DNA of 64,000 nucleotides, taken from contig NZ_JOIJ01000010.1 in NCBI RefSeq assembly GCF_000719975.1, positions 156,832 to 220,831 of the forward strand, given 5' to 3'. The notes under the pieces were generated by a model. The model had not been told where the DNA came from. It was given only the letters and a program-made list of their open reading frames with translations, and did not search any database. The translations under genes and the position numbers were made by a program. The stretch comes from Prauserella rugosa (lineage in GTDB: Bacteria; Actinomycetota; Actinomycetes; Mycobacteriales; Pseudonocardiaceae). Every line of letters starts with the position of its first letter. The first letter of the stretch is position 1. Below are positions 22,300 to 32,975 of this stretch, one piece after another.

Positions 22300-25200
22300 T
22301 CAGCCTTGGACGATCTCGTCGGCGGACGGCGACTCGTTCCGGGACAGGTTGATCCCGAGGTTCGCAGCCGCGCGCTCGAGGTCCTCGTCGTCGGAGTCGC
22401 GCATCTCGATGGCGGCACCGTCGCTGGAGAGCACCTCGACGTTCAGGCACAGCGACTGGAGCTCCTTCAGCAGAACCTTGAAGGACTCCGGGATCCCCGG
22501 CGAGGGCATGTTCTCGCCCTTGACGATGGCCTCGTAGACCTTCACGCGGCCGAGCACGTCGTCGGACTTGATGGTGAGCAGCTCCTGCAGCGTGTACGCC
22601 GCGCCGTAGGCCTGCATCGCCCAGCACTCCATCTCGCCGAAGCGCTGGCCACCGAACTGCGCCTTACCACCGAGCGGCTGCTGCGTGATCATCGAGTACG
22701 GGCCCGTGGACCGCGCGTGGATCTTGTCGTCCACCATGTGGTGCAGCTTCAGCATGTACATGTAGCCGACGGCCACCGGGTACGGGAACGGCTCACCGGA
22801 GCGCCCGTCCATCAGCGCCGCCTTGCCGTCCTCGCCGACCATGCGCTCGCCGTCGCGGTTCGGCTTCGTCGACGACAGCAGGCCCATCAGCTCCGCCTCG
22901 CGCGCACCGTCGAACACCGGCGTCGCGGTGTTGGTGCCCGGCTCGACGTCGCGCAGGTCCTCGGGCAGGCTCGCCGCCCACTCGGGGTTGCCCTCGACCT
23001 TCCAGCCCTGCGAGGCCAGCCAGCCGAGGTGCAGCTCGAGGATCTGGCCGATGTTCATACGACGCGGCACACCGTGCGTGTTCAGCACGACGTCGACCGG
23101 CGTGCCGTCCGGGAGGAACGGCATGTCCTCCGCGGGCAGGATCTTGCCGATGACGCCCTTGTTGCCGTGCCGGCCGGCGAGCTTGTCGCCGTCCTGGACC
23201 TTCGACTTCTTCGCCACGTAGACGCGGACGAGCTCGTTGACGCCGGGGGGCAGCTCGTCGTCCTCCTCGCGGGAGAACACGCGGATGCCGATGACCTTGC
23301 CGGTCTCGCCGTGCGGCACCTTCAGCGAGGTGTCGCGCACCTCGCGGGCCTTCTCGCCGAAGATCGCGCGCAGCAGGCGCTCCTCCGGGGTCAGCTCGGT
23401 CTCGCCCTTCGGCGTGACCTTGCCGACCAGGATGTCGCCGTCGCGGACCTCGGCACCGATGCGGATGATGCCGCGCTCGTCGAGGTCGGCCAGCACGTCC
23501 TCGGAGACGTTCGGGATGTCCCTGGTGATCTCCTCGGCACCGAGCTTGGTGTCGCGGGCGTCGATCTCGTGCTCCTCGATGTGGATCGAGGTGAGCACGT
23601 CGTCCTGGACGAGCCGCTGCGAGATGACGATGGCGTCCTCGTAGTTGTGGCCCTCCCACGGCATGACCGCCACGAGCAGGTTCTTGCCGAGCGCCATCTC
23701 ACCGTTCTCGGTGGACGGGCCGTCGGCCAGCACCTGGCCCGCCTCGACGCGGTCGCCCTCGCCGACCACCGGACGGTGGTTGAAGCAGGTGCCCGCGTTG
23801 GTGCGACGGAACTTGTAGAGCCCGTAGGTCTTCCGCGTGCCGTCGTCGTGCATGACGGTGATCATGTCGGCGGACAGCTCCTCGACCACGCCGGCCTGCT
23901 CGGCGACGATGACGTCACCGGCGTCGACGGCGGCCGTGAGCTCGACGCCCGTGCCGACCAGCGGCGACGAGGCCTGCAGCAGCGGCACCGCCTGGCGCTG
24001 CATGTTGGCACCCATGAGCGCACGGTTGGCGTCGTCGTGCTCGAGGAACGGGATCATGCCGGTCGCGACGGAGACCATCTGCCGCGGCGACACGTCCATG
24101 TAGTCGATGTCCTGCGGGTCGATCAGCTCGACCTCGCCACCCTTGCGGCGGCCGAGGACCTGCTCCTCGACGAAGGAGCCGTCCTCGTTCAGCGGGGCGT
24201 TGGCCTGCGCCTTGACGAAGCGGTCCTCCTCGTCGGCGGTCAGGTAGTGCACCTCGTCGGTGACCTTGCCGTCGACGACCTTCCGGTACGGCGTCTCGAT
24301 GAAGCCGAACGGGTTCACGCGGGCGTAGGCGCACAGCGAGCCGATGAGGCCGATGTTCGGGCCTTCCGGCGTCTCGATCGGGCACATCCGGCCGTAGTGG
24401 CTGGGGTGGACGTCGCGGACGTCCATGCCCGCACGCTCACGGGACAGACCGCCCGGGCCCAGCGCCGAAAGACGGCGCTTGTGGGTCAGACCCGACAGCG
24501 GGTTGTTCTGGTCCATGAACTGCGACAGCTGCGAGGTACCGAAAAACTCGCGGATCGCGGCCACGACCGGGCGGATGTTGATCAGCGTCTGCGGCGTGAT
24601 GGCCTCGACGTCCTGGGTCGTCATGCGCTCACGCACGACGCGCTCCATCCGCGAGAGGCCGACCCGGATCTGGTTCTGGATCAGCTCGCCGACCGTGCGC
24701 AGACGACGGTTGCCGAAGTGGTCGATGTCGTCGGTCTCGACGGGCACCTCGGTCTCGCCCGGCTGCATCGTCTCCTCGCCCGCGTGCAGGCGGACGAGGT
24801 ACTCGATGGTCGTGACGATGTCTTCCTCGGTGAGGGTGCCGGTCTCGTACGGCAGGTCGAGGCCGAGCTTCTTGTTGATCTTGTAGCGGCCGACCTTGGC
24901 GAGGTCGTAGCGCTTGTCCTTGAAGAACAGGTTCTCCAGGAGCGTCTGCGCGCTCTCCTTCGTCGGCGGCTCGCCCGGGCGCAGCTTGCGGTAGATGTCC
25001 AGCAGCGCCTCGTCCGTGCCGGCGGTGGAGTCCTTCTCGAGCGTCGCGAGCAGCGTCTCGGAGAACGAGAAGCGCTCGCGGATCTGCTCGGTCGTCCAGC
25101 CGAGGGCCTTCAGCAGCACGGTGACCGGCTGGCGGCGCTTGCGGTCGATGCGCACGCCGACGGTGTCGCGCTTGTCGACGTCGAACTCGAGCCACGCACC

Positions 25201-25794
25201 CCGGCTCGGAATGATCTTGACGCTGAAGACGTCCTTGTCGGTCGACTTGTCGATGGCCTGGTCGAAGTACACGCCGGGCGACCGCACGAGCTGGGACACG
25301 ACGACACGCTCGGTGCCGTTGATGATGAACGTGCCCTTGTCGGTCATCACGGGGAAGTCGCCCATGAAGACCGTCTGGCTCTTGATCTCGCCGGTGTTGT
25401 TGTTGACGAACTCGGCGGTGACGAACAGCGGCGCCGCGTACGTCATGTCCTTGTCCTTGCACTCCTCGACCGAGGCCTTGACCTCGTCGAAGCGCGGGTC
25501 GGAGAAGGAGAGGGACATGGAGCCGGAGAAGTCCTCGATGGGCGAGATCTCGCCCAGGACCTCAGCCAGGCCACCGACCGGGTTCTCCTCACCGTCGTTG
25601 ACGGCGCGTTCGAACCACGCATCGGAGCCGGTGAACCATTCGAAAGACCGGATCTGCACGTCAAGCAGGTCGGGGGTACCCAGCGGCTCACGGATCTTCG
25701 CGAATGAGACCCGCTTCGGTGCTCCTGGAATTCCCGTTGACGAGCGCGTCGAGGTGGTCGCAGCAGTGGCCTGATTCGCGGGAGAGACTGCCAA
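22300..25794 (-). CDS. rpoB: RNA polymerase subunit beta
   Basis: 1164 aa. The rifampicin region reads [31 protein letters not shown], the susceptible form (Asp, His and Ser at the classic resistance positions). The proposed start is TTG at 25794 (fMet-AVSPANQ) because GGAAGGA is 6 nt upstream; the ATG at 25815 would add seven residues that overlap that ribosome-binding site. It is transcribed with rpoC and lies downstream of two candidate promoters. It is not preceded directly by rplL as in Streptomyces; the mce operon intervenes. Confidence 0.96.
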   Translation of the reverse strand: MAVSPANQATAATTSTRSSTGIPGAPKRVSFAKIREPLGTPDLLDVQIRSFEWFTGSDAWFERAVNDGEENPVGGLAEVLGEISPIEDFSGSMSLSFSDPRFDEVKASVEECKDKDMTYAAPLFVTAEFVNNNTGEIKSQTVFMGDFPVMTDKGTFIINGTERVVVSQLVRSPGVYFDQAIDKSTDKDVFSVKIIPSRGAWLEFDVDKRDTVGVRIDRKRRQPVTVLLKALGWTTEQIRERFSFSETLLATLEKDSTAGTDEALLDIYRKLRPGEPPTKESAQTLLENLFFKDKRYDLAKVGRYKINKKLGLDLPYETGTLTEEDIVTTIEYLVRLHAGEETMQPGETEVPVETDDIDHFGNRRLRTVGELIQNQIRVGLSRMERVVRERMTTQDVEAITPQTLINIRPVVAAIREFFGTSQLSQFMDQNNPLSGLTHKRRLSALGPGGLSRERAGMDVRDVHPSHYGRMCPIETPEGPNIGLIGSLCAYARVNPFGFIETPYRKVVDGKVTDEVHYLTADEEDRFVKAQANAPLNEDGSFVEEQVLGRRKGGEVELIDPQDIDYMDVSPRQMVSVATGMIPFLEHDDANRALMGANMQRQAVPLLQASSPLVGTGVELTAAVDAGDVIVAEQAGVVEELSADMITVMHDDGTRKTYGLYKFRRTNAGTCFNHRPVVGEGDRVEAGQVLADGPSTENGEMALGKNLLVAVMPWEGHNYEDAIVISQRLVQDDVLTSIHIEEHEIDARDTKLGAEEITRDIPNVSEDVLADLDERGIIRIGAEVRDGDILVGKVTPKGETELTPEERLLRAIFGEKAREVRDTSLKVPHGETGKVIGIRVFSREEDDELPPGVNELVRVYVAKKSKVQDGDKLAGRHGNKGVIGKILPAEDMPFLPDGTPVDVVLNTHGVPRRMNIGQILELHLGWLASQGWKVEGNPEWAASLPEDLRDVEPGTNTATPVFDGAREAELMGLLSSTKPNRDGERMVGEDGKAALMDGRSGEPFPYPVAVGYMYMLKLHHMVDDKIHARSTGPYSMITQQPLGGKAQFGGQRFGEMECWAMQAYGAAYTLQELLTIKSDDVLGRVKVYEAIVKGENMPSPGIPESFKVLLKELQSLCLNVEVLSSDGAAIEMRDSDDEDLERAAANLGINLSRNESPSADEIVQG

Positions 25795-25831
25795 GATGCG
25801 TCCTTCCGGGGACATAAGCGGTTGAGCAGCC

Positions 25832-25861
25832 GCGTTAGCGACGAGCAACACGAACTGTCAA
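25832..25861 (-). promoter_or_regulatory. Candidate rpoB promoter, proximal
   Basis: On the minus strand TTGACA (25856-25861) is followed after 17-18 nt by CTAACG/TAACGC. The -35 is consensus and the -10 weak. The predicted start would leave a short leader before the TTG start of rpoB. Confidence 0.4.
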
Positions 25862-25930
25862 GGGTGCGGTAGTGCCGACCATCCTAGCTACCGACAATGG
25901 GCAGCATGAAAGTGGGCAGCGCAAAGAAGC

Positions 25931-25960
25931 AGTCTAGCCCCGAAGACGGCGACTTGTCGA
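25931..25960 (-). promoter_or_regulatory. Candidate rpoB promoter, distal
   Basis: On the minus strand TCGACA (25955-25960), an 18-nt spacer and TAGACT (25931-25936) make a plausible primary-sigma promoter. The rest of the gap between rpoB and the mce terminator (25962-26188) holds no gene that I can support. Confidence 0.45.
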
Positions 25961-26188
25961 GGGGGCTCGCCCAAGACGTGGGGCCCAAGCCTCGTTCGCT
26001 CGTCTCCGGCTCGCCTCCCGCAAGGCTTGCCGTGCGCTATTGCCTGTAAGCGTGAACCCCCGACCGCGCTGAGTCAAGCATTCACACGCCGGAGCCGACG
26101 GGTGGCGCAGTACGAAATAGATCACGTACGCCCGAGTATCGACAGCGCCGCGCCGGATATGGCACACGGGCCCGACACCGGACGTGCG

Positions 26189-26218
26189 AAGGGCCGTGAC
26201 GCATCCGTCACGGCCCTT
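26189..26218 (-). terminator. Terminator of the mce operon
   Basis: A 13-bp stem (26189-26201 with 26206-26218) closes a CATC/GATG tetraloop 30 bp past the last mce-operon gene. On the minus strand it ends in CCCTTCG, with no long U tract. Confidence 0.8.
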
Positions 26219-26247
26219 CCACCTGCGGTTACGGCCGCAGCACGACG

Positions 26248-27459
26248 TCAGTTCCCGCCGTTCTGGCCTCCCTGCTGGCCGCCCTGCTGACCGTTCTGGC
26301 CACCCTGCTGGCCGTTCTGATCACCGGGCAGTGGCGCACCGCCGGAAGGCTGTCCGCTCTCACCCTGGCCACCGGCAGGCTGCTCGGCGGCGTAGGTGTC
26401 CATGTTCGTCACCTTCCACTGGCCGTCGAGCTTCTCGGTCTCCAGCCACATCGCGGCACCGCCGGCCGACGACTGCTGGTCCGAGGCGCGGGTGGCCGAC
26501 TGGTCAATGAACACCATGACCCTCGCGCGGTCGCCGTCGAGGTTCACCACGGCACTGCGCGAGGCGTGCACGGTCACGACGATCTTCTGTTCGGGGGCGA
26601 GCCGCTTGATCTCGCCCATGAGCGCGTCGTACTTCTGCTTGACCTCGTCGCCGGCCAGCAGCTCCTCGGCGGCCTTCTCGCTCTTGCCGAGGTCGTTGTA
26701 GTCGATCGAGAACAGCCGCTCGGCCGCGGTCGACATGGCATCGGTGACCTCGGAGGTCGCACCCATGTCGACCATCGCCGCGTTGCTCGTCGCGGCACGC
26801 GCGTCACTGCCCTTGATGTGGAAGAACACCGCCAGGCCCGCGAGCACCAGCCCCACCACGAGCAGCACCGCGACGGGCGCGTAGCCGACCCGCTTGGACC
26901 CGGCCGCGCCCTCGTCGTCGGCGTCGGCGGTGTTGTCGGCGGTGTTGTCGGCAGTGGTGTCGGCGTTTCCGGCGTCTGCGGTGTCTGCGGCGTCGGCGGT
27001 GTCGGCGGAGGCGGCGGCGTCGGCGGAGGCACGGCCCTGCCGTGCGCCCTTGGCACTCCGCGAGCTCGATGCGACGGCCGGGGTGCCCGGCTCCTCGACG
27101 TCGGCCGTCTCCGCCTCGTCGAGACTCGAGGGCTTGGCCCGCCCGGTGTCCCTGGCCTTCCTGCGCGGCCCGGGACGCGCGGGCCCGGCCGATGCACCTG
27201 AGGCCGATGCACCTGCATCCGATTCACGCGCGTCCGATGCACCCGCGTCCGACGTCTCCTGCGCGGGAGCCTCGGCAGGCGAGCCGGCCGACTCGGCCTG
27301 CGACGGGGACTGCTCCGGCTGCTGGACCTCCTCGGTGCCCTCGGTGCCCTCGGCCTGGGTGGGCCGGGGCCTGCGCAGGCCGGCGACCTTCGGACGGCGC
27401 GCAGGGGTCGGGGCCGGTCCCGCGGGGTGCGGGGTGGGCTTACGACGGTTCGGTGGCAC
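26248..27459 (-). CDS. Mce-associated membrane protein, distal copy
   Basis: 403 aa. A disordered proline/alanine/glutamate-rich cytoplasmic N-terminus (about 1-215) leads to one membrane helix (VAVLLVVGLVLAGLAVFFHI) and an extracytoplasmic domain (FSIDYNDLGKSEKAAEELLAG, WKVTNMDTY) of the Mce-associated family. Such proteins follow mceF and are thought to stabilise the complex. The C-terminus is a Gly/Gln/Asn tandem repeat (GGQNGQQGGQQGGQNGGN). Last gene of the operon, 24 bp after the related gene. Confidence 0.82.
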   Translation of the reverse strand: MPPNRRKPTPHPAGPAPTPARRPKVAGLRRPRPTQAEGTEGTEEVQQPEQSPSQAESAGSPAEAPAQETSDAGASDARESDAGASASGASAGPARPGPRRKARDTGRAKPSSLDEAETADVEEPGTPAVASSSRSAKGARQGRASADAAASADTADAADTADAGNADTTADNTADNTADADDEGAAGSKRVGYAPVAVLLVVGLVLAGLAVFFHIKGSDARAATSNAAMVDMGATSEVTDAMSTAAERLFSIDYNDLGKSEKAAEELLAGDEVKQKYDALMGEIKRLAPEQKIVVTVHASRSAVVNLDGDRARVMVFIDQSATRASDQQSSAGGAAMWLETEKLDGQWKVTNMDTYAAEQPAGGQGESGQPSGGAPLPGDQNGQQGGQNGQQGGQQGGQNGGN

Positions 27460-27483
27460 GAATGGAACTCCGATCCTGCGCGA

Positions 27484-28260
27484 TTACTGCTGGCCGGCCC
27501 CGGCGACGGGCACGTCGCCGATCTGCGACACCTTCCACGGGGCGTCCTCGCCCTGGCGCGAGAGCTGGATCTCCAGCCGCATCGTCTTGGTGCCCTCGTC
27601 GCTGCCGCGCTGCACCTTCGTGCTGGCCGCGGCCACGGCGCTGGCCTTGCCCTCGCGCGTGTTGAGCTCGTTGACCGCGATGTCGTGCACCGTGGTCGTC
27701 ACCTTCGACTTCGCCTCGGTGATGGCCTTGCGGTACGTGTCCTCGGCCTGGGAGATCTGCTGGGACAGCTCGCCGGTGCTGAGCTCCTTCTGCCGCTCGA
27801 AGTACTCGTCGAGCTTGGTGTGGTCGAGCTCGGTGAACGCCGTCACCGCCTGGCCCGCGACCCGCACGACGTCCTGCCGTTCGGCCGCGACCTCGGCGTC
27901 CTCACCGGTGGCGTTGGCGAACCAGAGCACGCCGAACACCGCGGCGACGATGAACGCGGCCGTGGCGAACGCCGCCGCACCGATCAGCGTCCACCTCGGC
28001 AGACCCGACTCGCCCGAGTCCTGCGCACCGGACGACTCGCCGGCCTCGGCCGTGTCGTCGGCCGGGCCGGTGTCCTCGGCGTCCTCGGCCTCCTCGGCGG
28101 TGTCGGCGGTGCCAGCGGTATCAGCCGTGTCGTCGGTGCCGGCCGTGCCGGCGGTGTCGGCAGTACCGGCGTCGGTTCCGGCCGGCGACGCCTCGGCCTC
28201 GCCGGTCCTGTCTTCGGCCTCGTCGCCTCCGCGGGCCTTCTCCGGCTCGTCCGAACTCAT
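27484..28260 (-). CDS. Mce-associated membrane protein, proximal copy
   Basis: 258 aa. The acidic, alanine/threonine-rich N-terminal 100 residues contain many TAD/EDA-type short repeats. A membrane helix follows (LIGAAAFATAAFIVAAVFGVLW), then a soluble domain (TELDHTKLDEYFERQKELSTGEL, WKVSQIGDVP) matching the Mce-associated layout and the next gene. Predicted to lie on the outer face with the Mce proteins. Confidence 0.82.
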   Translation of the reverse strand: MSSDEPEKARGGDEAEDRTGEAEASPAGTDAGTADTAGTAGTDDTADTAGTADTAEEAEDAEDTGPADDTAEAGESSGAQDSGESGLPRWTLIGAAAFATAAFIVAAVFGVLWFANATGEDAEVAAERQDVVRVAGQAVTAFTELDHTKLDEYFERQKELSTGELSQQISQAEDTYRKAITEAKSKVTTTVHDIAVNELNTREGKASAVAAASTKVQRGSDEGTKTMRLEIQLSRQGEDAPWKVSQIGDVPVAGAGQQ

Positions 28261-28327
28261 AGCGCTCCAGGGTATTGCGATCGTGTCAGCTTGCCGTATG
28301 GCCCCTAGCTGGACGTTTGCCGTCTCG

Positions 28328-29590
28328 TCATCGGCCCGCCAGGCCCGCGAGCTGCCCGAGGCTCGTCAGGTCCACACCGGGTGCTCCCGCGACGCCCGGC
28401 GTGCCGCGCAGCGAGGCGAGCTCCTCCTCGTCCCTGGTCGAGTTGGCCTCGACCTGCTGCTCGGTCGGCTTGACCGGAACGCCGTTGTACGGGGCGTTCT
28501 GCGAACCACGCACGCTGATCGGACTGCCGGACGGCTCGGCGCAGTAGGCGTCCTCCTTGGGCGGCCGGTCCGAGGTGTCGTTGCCCGGCCGGTACTCGTC
28601 GGGCGAACGGTATCCCTTGGTGCAGGACGGCGGGTTGAACAGGTTCAACGCCAACCCCAGGTGAGCCGTGCCGTCGCCGGGAGCCACCGAGAACGCGCCA
28701 CCGGTGACCATCGGGTAGGCGATGAACATCATCTCCAGCCCGTCCTGGCGGGTGGTGAGCAGGTTCGACGTCGTGAGCAGGTTCGCCGTGAGCGTCGACA
28801 GGCCGGGGCCGGTCTCGGCGAGCACCTGCTGCACCTGGTCGCCCACCTGCGGGGCCACGTCCACGAGCTTGCGGAAGTCGGCGTCGGAGTCCTTCAACGT
28901 CTGCGACAGCGACCGCAGGTCCCGGCTGAACGACCGCATCGAGCCGGTCAGCTCGTTCTGCGTGCGCAGCACGGTGGAACCGTGCTCGAGCAGGTCGACG
29001 GTCTGCGGCAGGTGCTCCTTGGCCACCCCGGTGAACTCGCGCGTGGTGTCCATGAGCGTCTGCAGGTCGTGCCCGGTGCCGTTGAACGCCTCGTACGACT
29101 CGTCCACGACGGTGCGCAGCGAGTCGGTCGGCACCGACTTGGCCAGCGACGACAGGTCGCCGATCAGCTTCTCGGTGGGCACCGGCGTCTCCGTCCGGTC
29201 GGCGCCGATGACCGATCCGGCCTCGAGGTACGGCCCGCCCGAGCTCTGCGGCTGCAGGTCGACGTACTGCTCACCGACGGCGGAGCGGTTGGCCACGACG
29301 GCCTTGAGGTCGGCGGGCACCTTCGGCGCGCCCGGCTCGATGTCCAGTTCGGCCTTGGTGCCGTCCGCGGTGAGGCTGAGCGGGCCGACCTTGCCGATGT
29401 TGTATCCGCGGTAGGTGACCTCGGCACCGGTGAAGATGCCGCCAGACTCCGACAGCTGCAGGTCCACGGTGTAACCGCCCTGGCCGAAGACCTCTTCGAC
29501 GTCGGTGAACCGCACGAGCGCGTACACGATCGCGACCACGGACACCACCGCGAACACGACCAGCTGGATCTTGGTCTTGCGCACCAGCAT
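28328..29590 (-). CDS. mceF: MCE family protein MceF
   Basis: 420 aa. One N-terminal membrane anchor (VVFAVVSVVAIVYALVRF) is followed by the MCE/MlaD domain (TGAEVTYRGYNIGKVGPLSL...VGEQYVDLQP) and a long helical region that would form part of the lipid-conducting barrel. The C-terminal tail is Pro/Gly-rich. It is the sixth mce gene, 3 bp after mceE. The exact lipid substrate is unknown. Confidence 0.92.
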   Translation of the reverse strand: MLVRKTKIQLVVFAVVSVVAIVYALVRFTDVEEVFGQGGYTVDLQLSESGGIFTGAEVTYRGYNIGKVGPLSLTADGTKAELDIEPGAPKVPADLKAVVANRSAVGEQYVDLQPQSSGGPYLEAGSVIGADRTETPVPTEKLIGDLSSLAKSVPTDSLRTVVDESYEAFNGTGHDLQTLMDTTREFTGVAKEHLPQTVDLLEHGSTVLRTQNELTGSMRSFSRDLRSLSQTLKDSDADFRKLVDVAPQVGDQVQQVLAETGPGLSTLTANLLTTSNLLTTRQDGLEMMFIAYPMVTGGAFSVAPGDGTAHLGLALNLFNPPSCTKGYRSPDEYRPGNDTSDRPPKEDAYCAEPSGSPISVRGSQNAPYNGVPVKPTEQQVEANSTRDEEELASLRGTPGVAGAPGVDLTSLGQLAGLAGR

Positions 29591-29593
29591 CGG

Positions 29594-30811
29594 CTATCGA
29601 CCCCCTGCGAACACGTCGAAGATCCCCTCGACGCCCGACCGCGGCGCCTGCTCCTGCGGTGCGTCCTGCCCGCCCTGGTCCTGCTGCGGCTGGGCCTGCT
29701 GCTGCGACTCGCCGGGAAGCGGCAGCGGCGGCGGGTTGCCGCCCGTGCCCTCCTGCCCGGAGGTCAGCCCGCCGAGGATCGGCACGTCCTTCAGCGGGTT
29801 CTGCCTGCTGCGGCCGAGGTTCTTCATCACCTCGGCCAGATCCAGGTCCAGATCGAGGTACAGGTTGAAGAAGTCGCCCTTGGCGCCCTTCACCGCCTCG
29901 TCGGTGAACGGGTAGCTGAGCAGCAGCTCGAGCGCGTTCGGCAGGTCCGAGCCGGCCTCACCGAGCTTCTGCAGCACCGGCAGCAGCGACTTCAGGTTGG
30001 CGACCAGGTCCTCCTGGCTCGCGTTGATGGTCTGCGTGGCGACGCCGGAGAGCCGGTCGAGCGCCTGCAGCATCGTGACGAGCTGACCGCGTTGCTTCTC
30101 GAGCACCTCGAGGCCGGGGCCGAGGTTCTCGATCGCGCCCGCGATGCGGTCCTTCTGGCCGTTCAGGCTCATCGACAGCCGGTTGAGCCCGTCGAGGGCC
30201 TGGGTGATGTCGCCGGACTGTTCGTCGAGCGCCGACACCAGCTGGTTGGCGTTGCGCAGCAGGCCCTTGACGTCCTGCTCGTTGCCCGACAGCGCCGTGT
30301 TCAATTCCTTGGTGATCGTGTTCAGCTGCTCGACGCCGCCACCGTTGAGCAGCATCGACAGCGCACCGAGCACCTCCTCGACCTCGACGCTGCGGTCGGT
30401 GCGCGAGACCGGGATCGTGCCGCCGTCCGACAACCGCTCCCCCGACGCGTCCTGCCCCGGCGCGGCCAGCTGGATGTACTTCTCGCCCAGCAGACTCGAC
30501 TGGCGCAGGTTGGCGATGGCGTTGGAGGGCAATTCGATGTCGCCGTTGACGAGCACCGTCACCTCGGCGGTCCAGCCGTCCTTGGCCAGGTCGATCTTCT
30601 CGACCCTGCCGACCGACACCTCGTTGACCTTGACGCCCGACTGCGGGACGAGGTCGAGCGCGTCGCGCAGCTGCACCTTGACGCGGTACGGGTGGTCGCC
30701 CAGGTCGGCGCCGCCGGGCAGCGGCACGTCGTAGATGCCGGTGAACCCGCATCCGGACGCGGCCAGCATCGTCGCGGCCGCCCCCGCTGCGATCAGCTTG
30801 CGGAACCTCAC
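29594..30811 (-). CDS. mceE: MCE family lipoprotein MceE
   Basis: 405 aa. The start is GTG at 30811, with GGAGG 6 nt upstream and a 4-bp overlap with mceD. From there the protein has a lipoprotein signal peptide ending LAASGCG, the position-E hallmark of mce operons. The MCE domain (VKVNEVSVGRVEKIDL...LGEKYIQLAAPG) precedes a long helical region and a Pro/Gln-rich tail. Extending the frame upstream would bury the signal peptide. Confidence 0.93.
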   Translation of the reverse strand: MRFRKLIAAGAAATMLAASGCGFTGIYDVPLPGGADLGDHPYRVKVQLRDALDLVPQSGVKVNEVSVGRVEKIDLAKDGWTAEVTVLVNGDIELPSNAIANLRQSSLLGEKYIQLAAPGQDASGERLSDGGTIPVSRTDRSVEVEEVLGALSMLLNGGGVEQLNTITKELNTALSGNEQDVKGLLRNANQLVSALDEQSGDITQALDGLNRLSMSLNGQKDRIAGAIENLGPGLEVLEKQRGQLVTMLQALDRLSGVATQTINASQEDLVANLKSLLPVLQKLGEAGSDLPNALELLLSYPFTDEAVKGAKGDFFNLYLDLDLDLAEVMKNLGRSRQNPLKDVPILGGLTSGQEGTGGNPPPLPLPGESQQQAQPQQDQGGQDAPQEQAPRSGVEGIFDVFAGGR

Positions 30812-31992
30812 TGGCCACCTCCCGACGACAGCACCTGCTCGGTGACCGGGAGCGGCAGCGGCGGCAGCTTGCCCTTGTTCAGTGCGTTGACCGACTGCGC
30901 CAGCGACGGCAGCGGCACCGCACCCTCGACGACGTCGGCCACGCCCTGGCAGAGGTCGCCGACCGCGTCGAGCGCGTTCGGGGTCTGCTTGAGCAGCCCG
31001 CACACCATGGTGATCGGCGGCTGGGTGAGCTCGTTGAGGTTCGGCCTGGCGTCGAGCGTGCCCGACGAGGCGTTGTAGGTGTTGGCGAGGTTCGACAGTG
31101 CGAGCGGGGCGATGTCGAGCGTCTCGGCGAGCGCACCACGCTGGTCGACGAGCACCTGCGTGACACTGGCCAGCTTGTCGACGTTCGACTTGAGCCTGCC
31201 GCGGTTGCTTTCCACGAAGCCCTTCACCGACTGCAGCGCGGTGCCGAGCTCGGTGACGGTCTTCGACAGGTTCTCCCGCTCCCCGGCCAGGTAGCCGCTG
31301 ACGTCGGCGAGCTGCTGTTCGAAGCGGCGCACCGTCTGGTCCGAACCCGCGAACGTCTTCGACAGCTTGGCCAGGTTCTCGACGGTGTCGAACAGGTCGC
31401 CCGAGTTGCCCGACAGCGTGCCCGCCGCCTGGCCGAGCTTGGAGATCGTCTCGTGCAGGGCCTTGCCGTTGCCGTCGAGGTTGTTCGCCGTGGTGTCGAG
31501 CAGGTTCGACAGCGACCCGTCGGAGTTTGCGCCCTTCGGGCCGAGCGATTCGGACACCCTGCTGAGGCTGTCGGCGAGCTCGTCGACCTCCAGCGGCACC
31601 TCGGTGCGGTCCTGCCCGATCGTGGCGCCCGCCTCGAGCTGCGGGCCACCCGTGTAGGCGGGGGCGAACTGCACGTAGCGGTCCGACACCAGCGACGGAG
31701 CGACGATGATCGCCTTCGCGTCGGCGGGGATCGGCACCTCCCGGTCGTAGGTCATCTGGACCATGACCCGCTCGCCCTGCGGCTCGACCTTGGTCACCTC
31801 ACCCATGTCGACACCCAGCACGCGGACGCTGTTGCCCTCGTAGAGGCCGATGGCGCTCGGGAAGTAGGCGGTGACCTGCTTCGTTCCCGCGTCCTTCAGC
31901 GTCCACCACAGACCGCCCGCGACCACGAGGCCGAGCACGATGGCGATCGTGACGCCCTGAGCGAGCCGCTGCCCGAACCGAGTGGTGATCAT
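30808..31992 (-). CDS. mceD: MCE family protein MceD
   Basis: 394 aa. The start is ATG at 31992 (MITTRFGQRL), overlapping the mceC stop (ATGA). The N-terminal anchor (GVTIAIVLGLVVAGGLWWTL), MCE domain (GNSVRVLGVDMGEVTKVEP...VSDRYVQFAPAYTGG) and helical C-terminal half are complete. Fourth subunit of the predicted Mce hexamer. Confidence 0.92.
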   Translation of the reverse strand: MITTRFGQRLAQGVTIAIVLGLVVAGGLWWTLKDAGTKQVTAYFPSAIGLYEGNSVRVLGVDMGEVTKVEPQGERVMVQMTYDREVPIPADAKAIIVAPSLVSDRYVQFAPAYTGGPQLEAGATIGQDRTEVPLEVDELADSLSRVSESLGPKGANSDGSLSNLLDTTANNLDGNGKALHETISKLGQAAGTLSGNSGDLFDTVENLAKLSKTFAGSDQTVRRFEQQLADVSGYLAGERENLSKTVTELGTALQSVKGFVESNRGRLKSNVDKLASVTQVLVDQRGALAETLDIAPLALSNLANTYNASSGTLDARPNLNELTQPPITMVCGLLKQTPNALDAVGDLCQGVADVVEGAVPLPSLAQSVNALNKGKLPPLPLPVTEQVLSSGGGQ

Positions 31993-32975
31993 TTGACGTT
32001 GCACCCCTCTTCGTTCAGCGGGCCGACCGACGGCAGCAGGAAGCCGCAGATGTAGTTGTCGAACCAGCGGCCGTTGCCGATCGTGTTGTTGAACACGCGC
32101 ACGAACGGGGCGAACCGGCGGATGCCCTCCGACAGCGAGTCCTGGTTGCGCTGCAGCATCCCGGTGAGCCGGTCGAGCTTGGTGAGCACGGGACCGATCT
32201 GCTCGTCGTTGTCGTCGACGAGCCCGCGCAGCTGCTTCGACAGCTCCTGCGTGCCCTGCAGCATCGCCGTGATCGCCTGCTTGCGGTTCTGCAGCTCGCT
32301 CAGCAGCGAACTGCCGTCGTTCATGAGCTTGACGAGCTCCTTGTCGCGACCGGCGAGCGTGCCGCTGACCTGCTTGGTGTTCTTCAACAGGCCGGCGAGC
32401 TGCTGGTCGCGCTTGGCGATCGTGTCCGAGAGCTGCGAGAGGCCGTTCAGCGCGCCCTTCACGTCGTCGGGCGTGTTCGCGAACGTCTCGGACAGCACGT
32501 CGAAGCTGTCGGAGAGCTGGTCGGTGTCGATCTCGTCGACGGTGCTGGACAGGTCGCGGAACGCGTCGAGCACGTCGTAGGGAGCCGTGGTGCGTTCCAG
32601 CGGGATCGACTCGCCCGGATCGAGCGTGCCCTCCCCCACCGGGTCGAGCGCCACGTACTTCTGCCCGAGCAACGTCTTGATCTTGATGGTCGCCGTCGTG
32701 CGGTCGCCGAGCCAGGCATCCCTGACCTTGAACGAGACCCGCACGCGGTCGCCGTCGAGCTCGATGTCGTTGACGTTGCCGACCTTCACGCCCGCCACGC
32801 GCACCTCGTCGTCCGGTTGCAGACCCGCGGCCTCGCTGAACTCGGCCTGGTACGTCGTGCCGCCGCCGATGATCGGCAGGTCCTCGGTGTTGAGCGCGGC
32901 CACGATGCCCAGCACGATCACCACGATGCCGGCGATCGCGATGGGGATCGGGTTGCGTTTCTGGAAGCTCTTCAT
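31989..32975 (-). CDS. mceC: MCE family protein MceC
   Basis: 328 aa from ATG 32975 (MKSFQKRNPIPIAIAG), which overlaps the mceB stop by 4 bp. A membrane anchor (IAIAGIVVIVLGIVAAL) is followed by the MCE domain (DDEVRVAGVKVGNVNDIEL...LGQKYVALDPVG), the helical region with KRDQQLAGLLKNT, and a short C-terminus ending LNEEGCNVK. Confidence 0.92.
   Translation of the reverse strand: MKSFQKRNPIPIAIAGIVVIVLGIVAALNTEDLPIIGGGTTYQAEFSEAAGLQPDDEVRVAGVKVGNVNDIELDGDRVRVSFKVRDAWLGDRTTATIKIKTLLGQKYVALDPVGEGTLDPGESIPLERTTAPYDVLDAFRDLSSTVDEIDTDQLSDSFDVLSETFANTPDDVKGALNGLSQLSDTIAKRDQQLAGLLKNTKQVSGTLAGRDKELVKLMNDGSSLLSELQNRKQAITAMLQGTQELSKQLRGLVDDNDEQIGPVLTKLDRLTGMLQRNQDSLSEGIRRFAPFVRVFNNTIGNGRWFDNYICGFLLPSVGPLNEEGCNVK

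Noticed and set aside
22306..25794. Rifampicin-resistance substitution in rpoB
   Set aside because: All classic positions of the resistance region have the susceptible residues.
26894..31078. A 1394-codon open frame opposite the mce operon, and a similar one opposite tuf-fusA (3020-6778)
   Set aside because: Antisense to clearly recognised genes, with low-complexity composition and no motifs.
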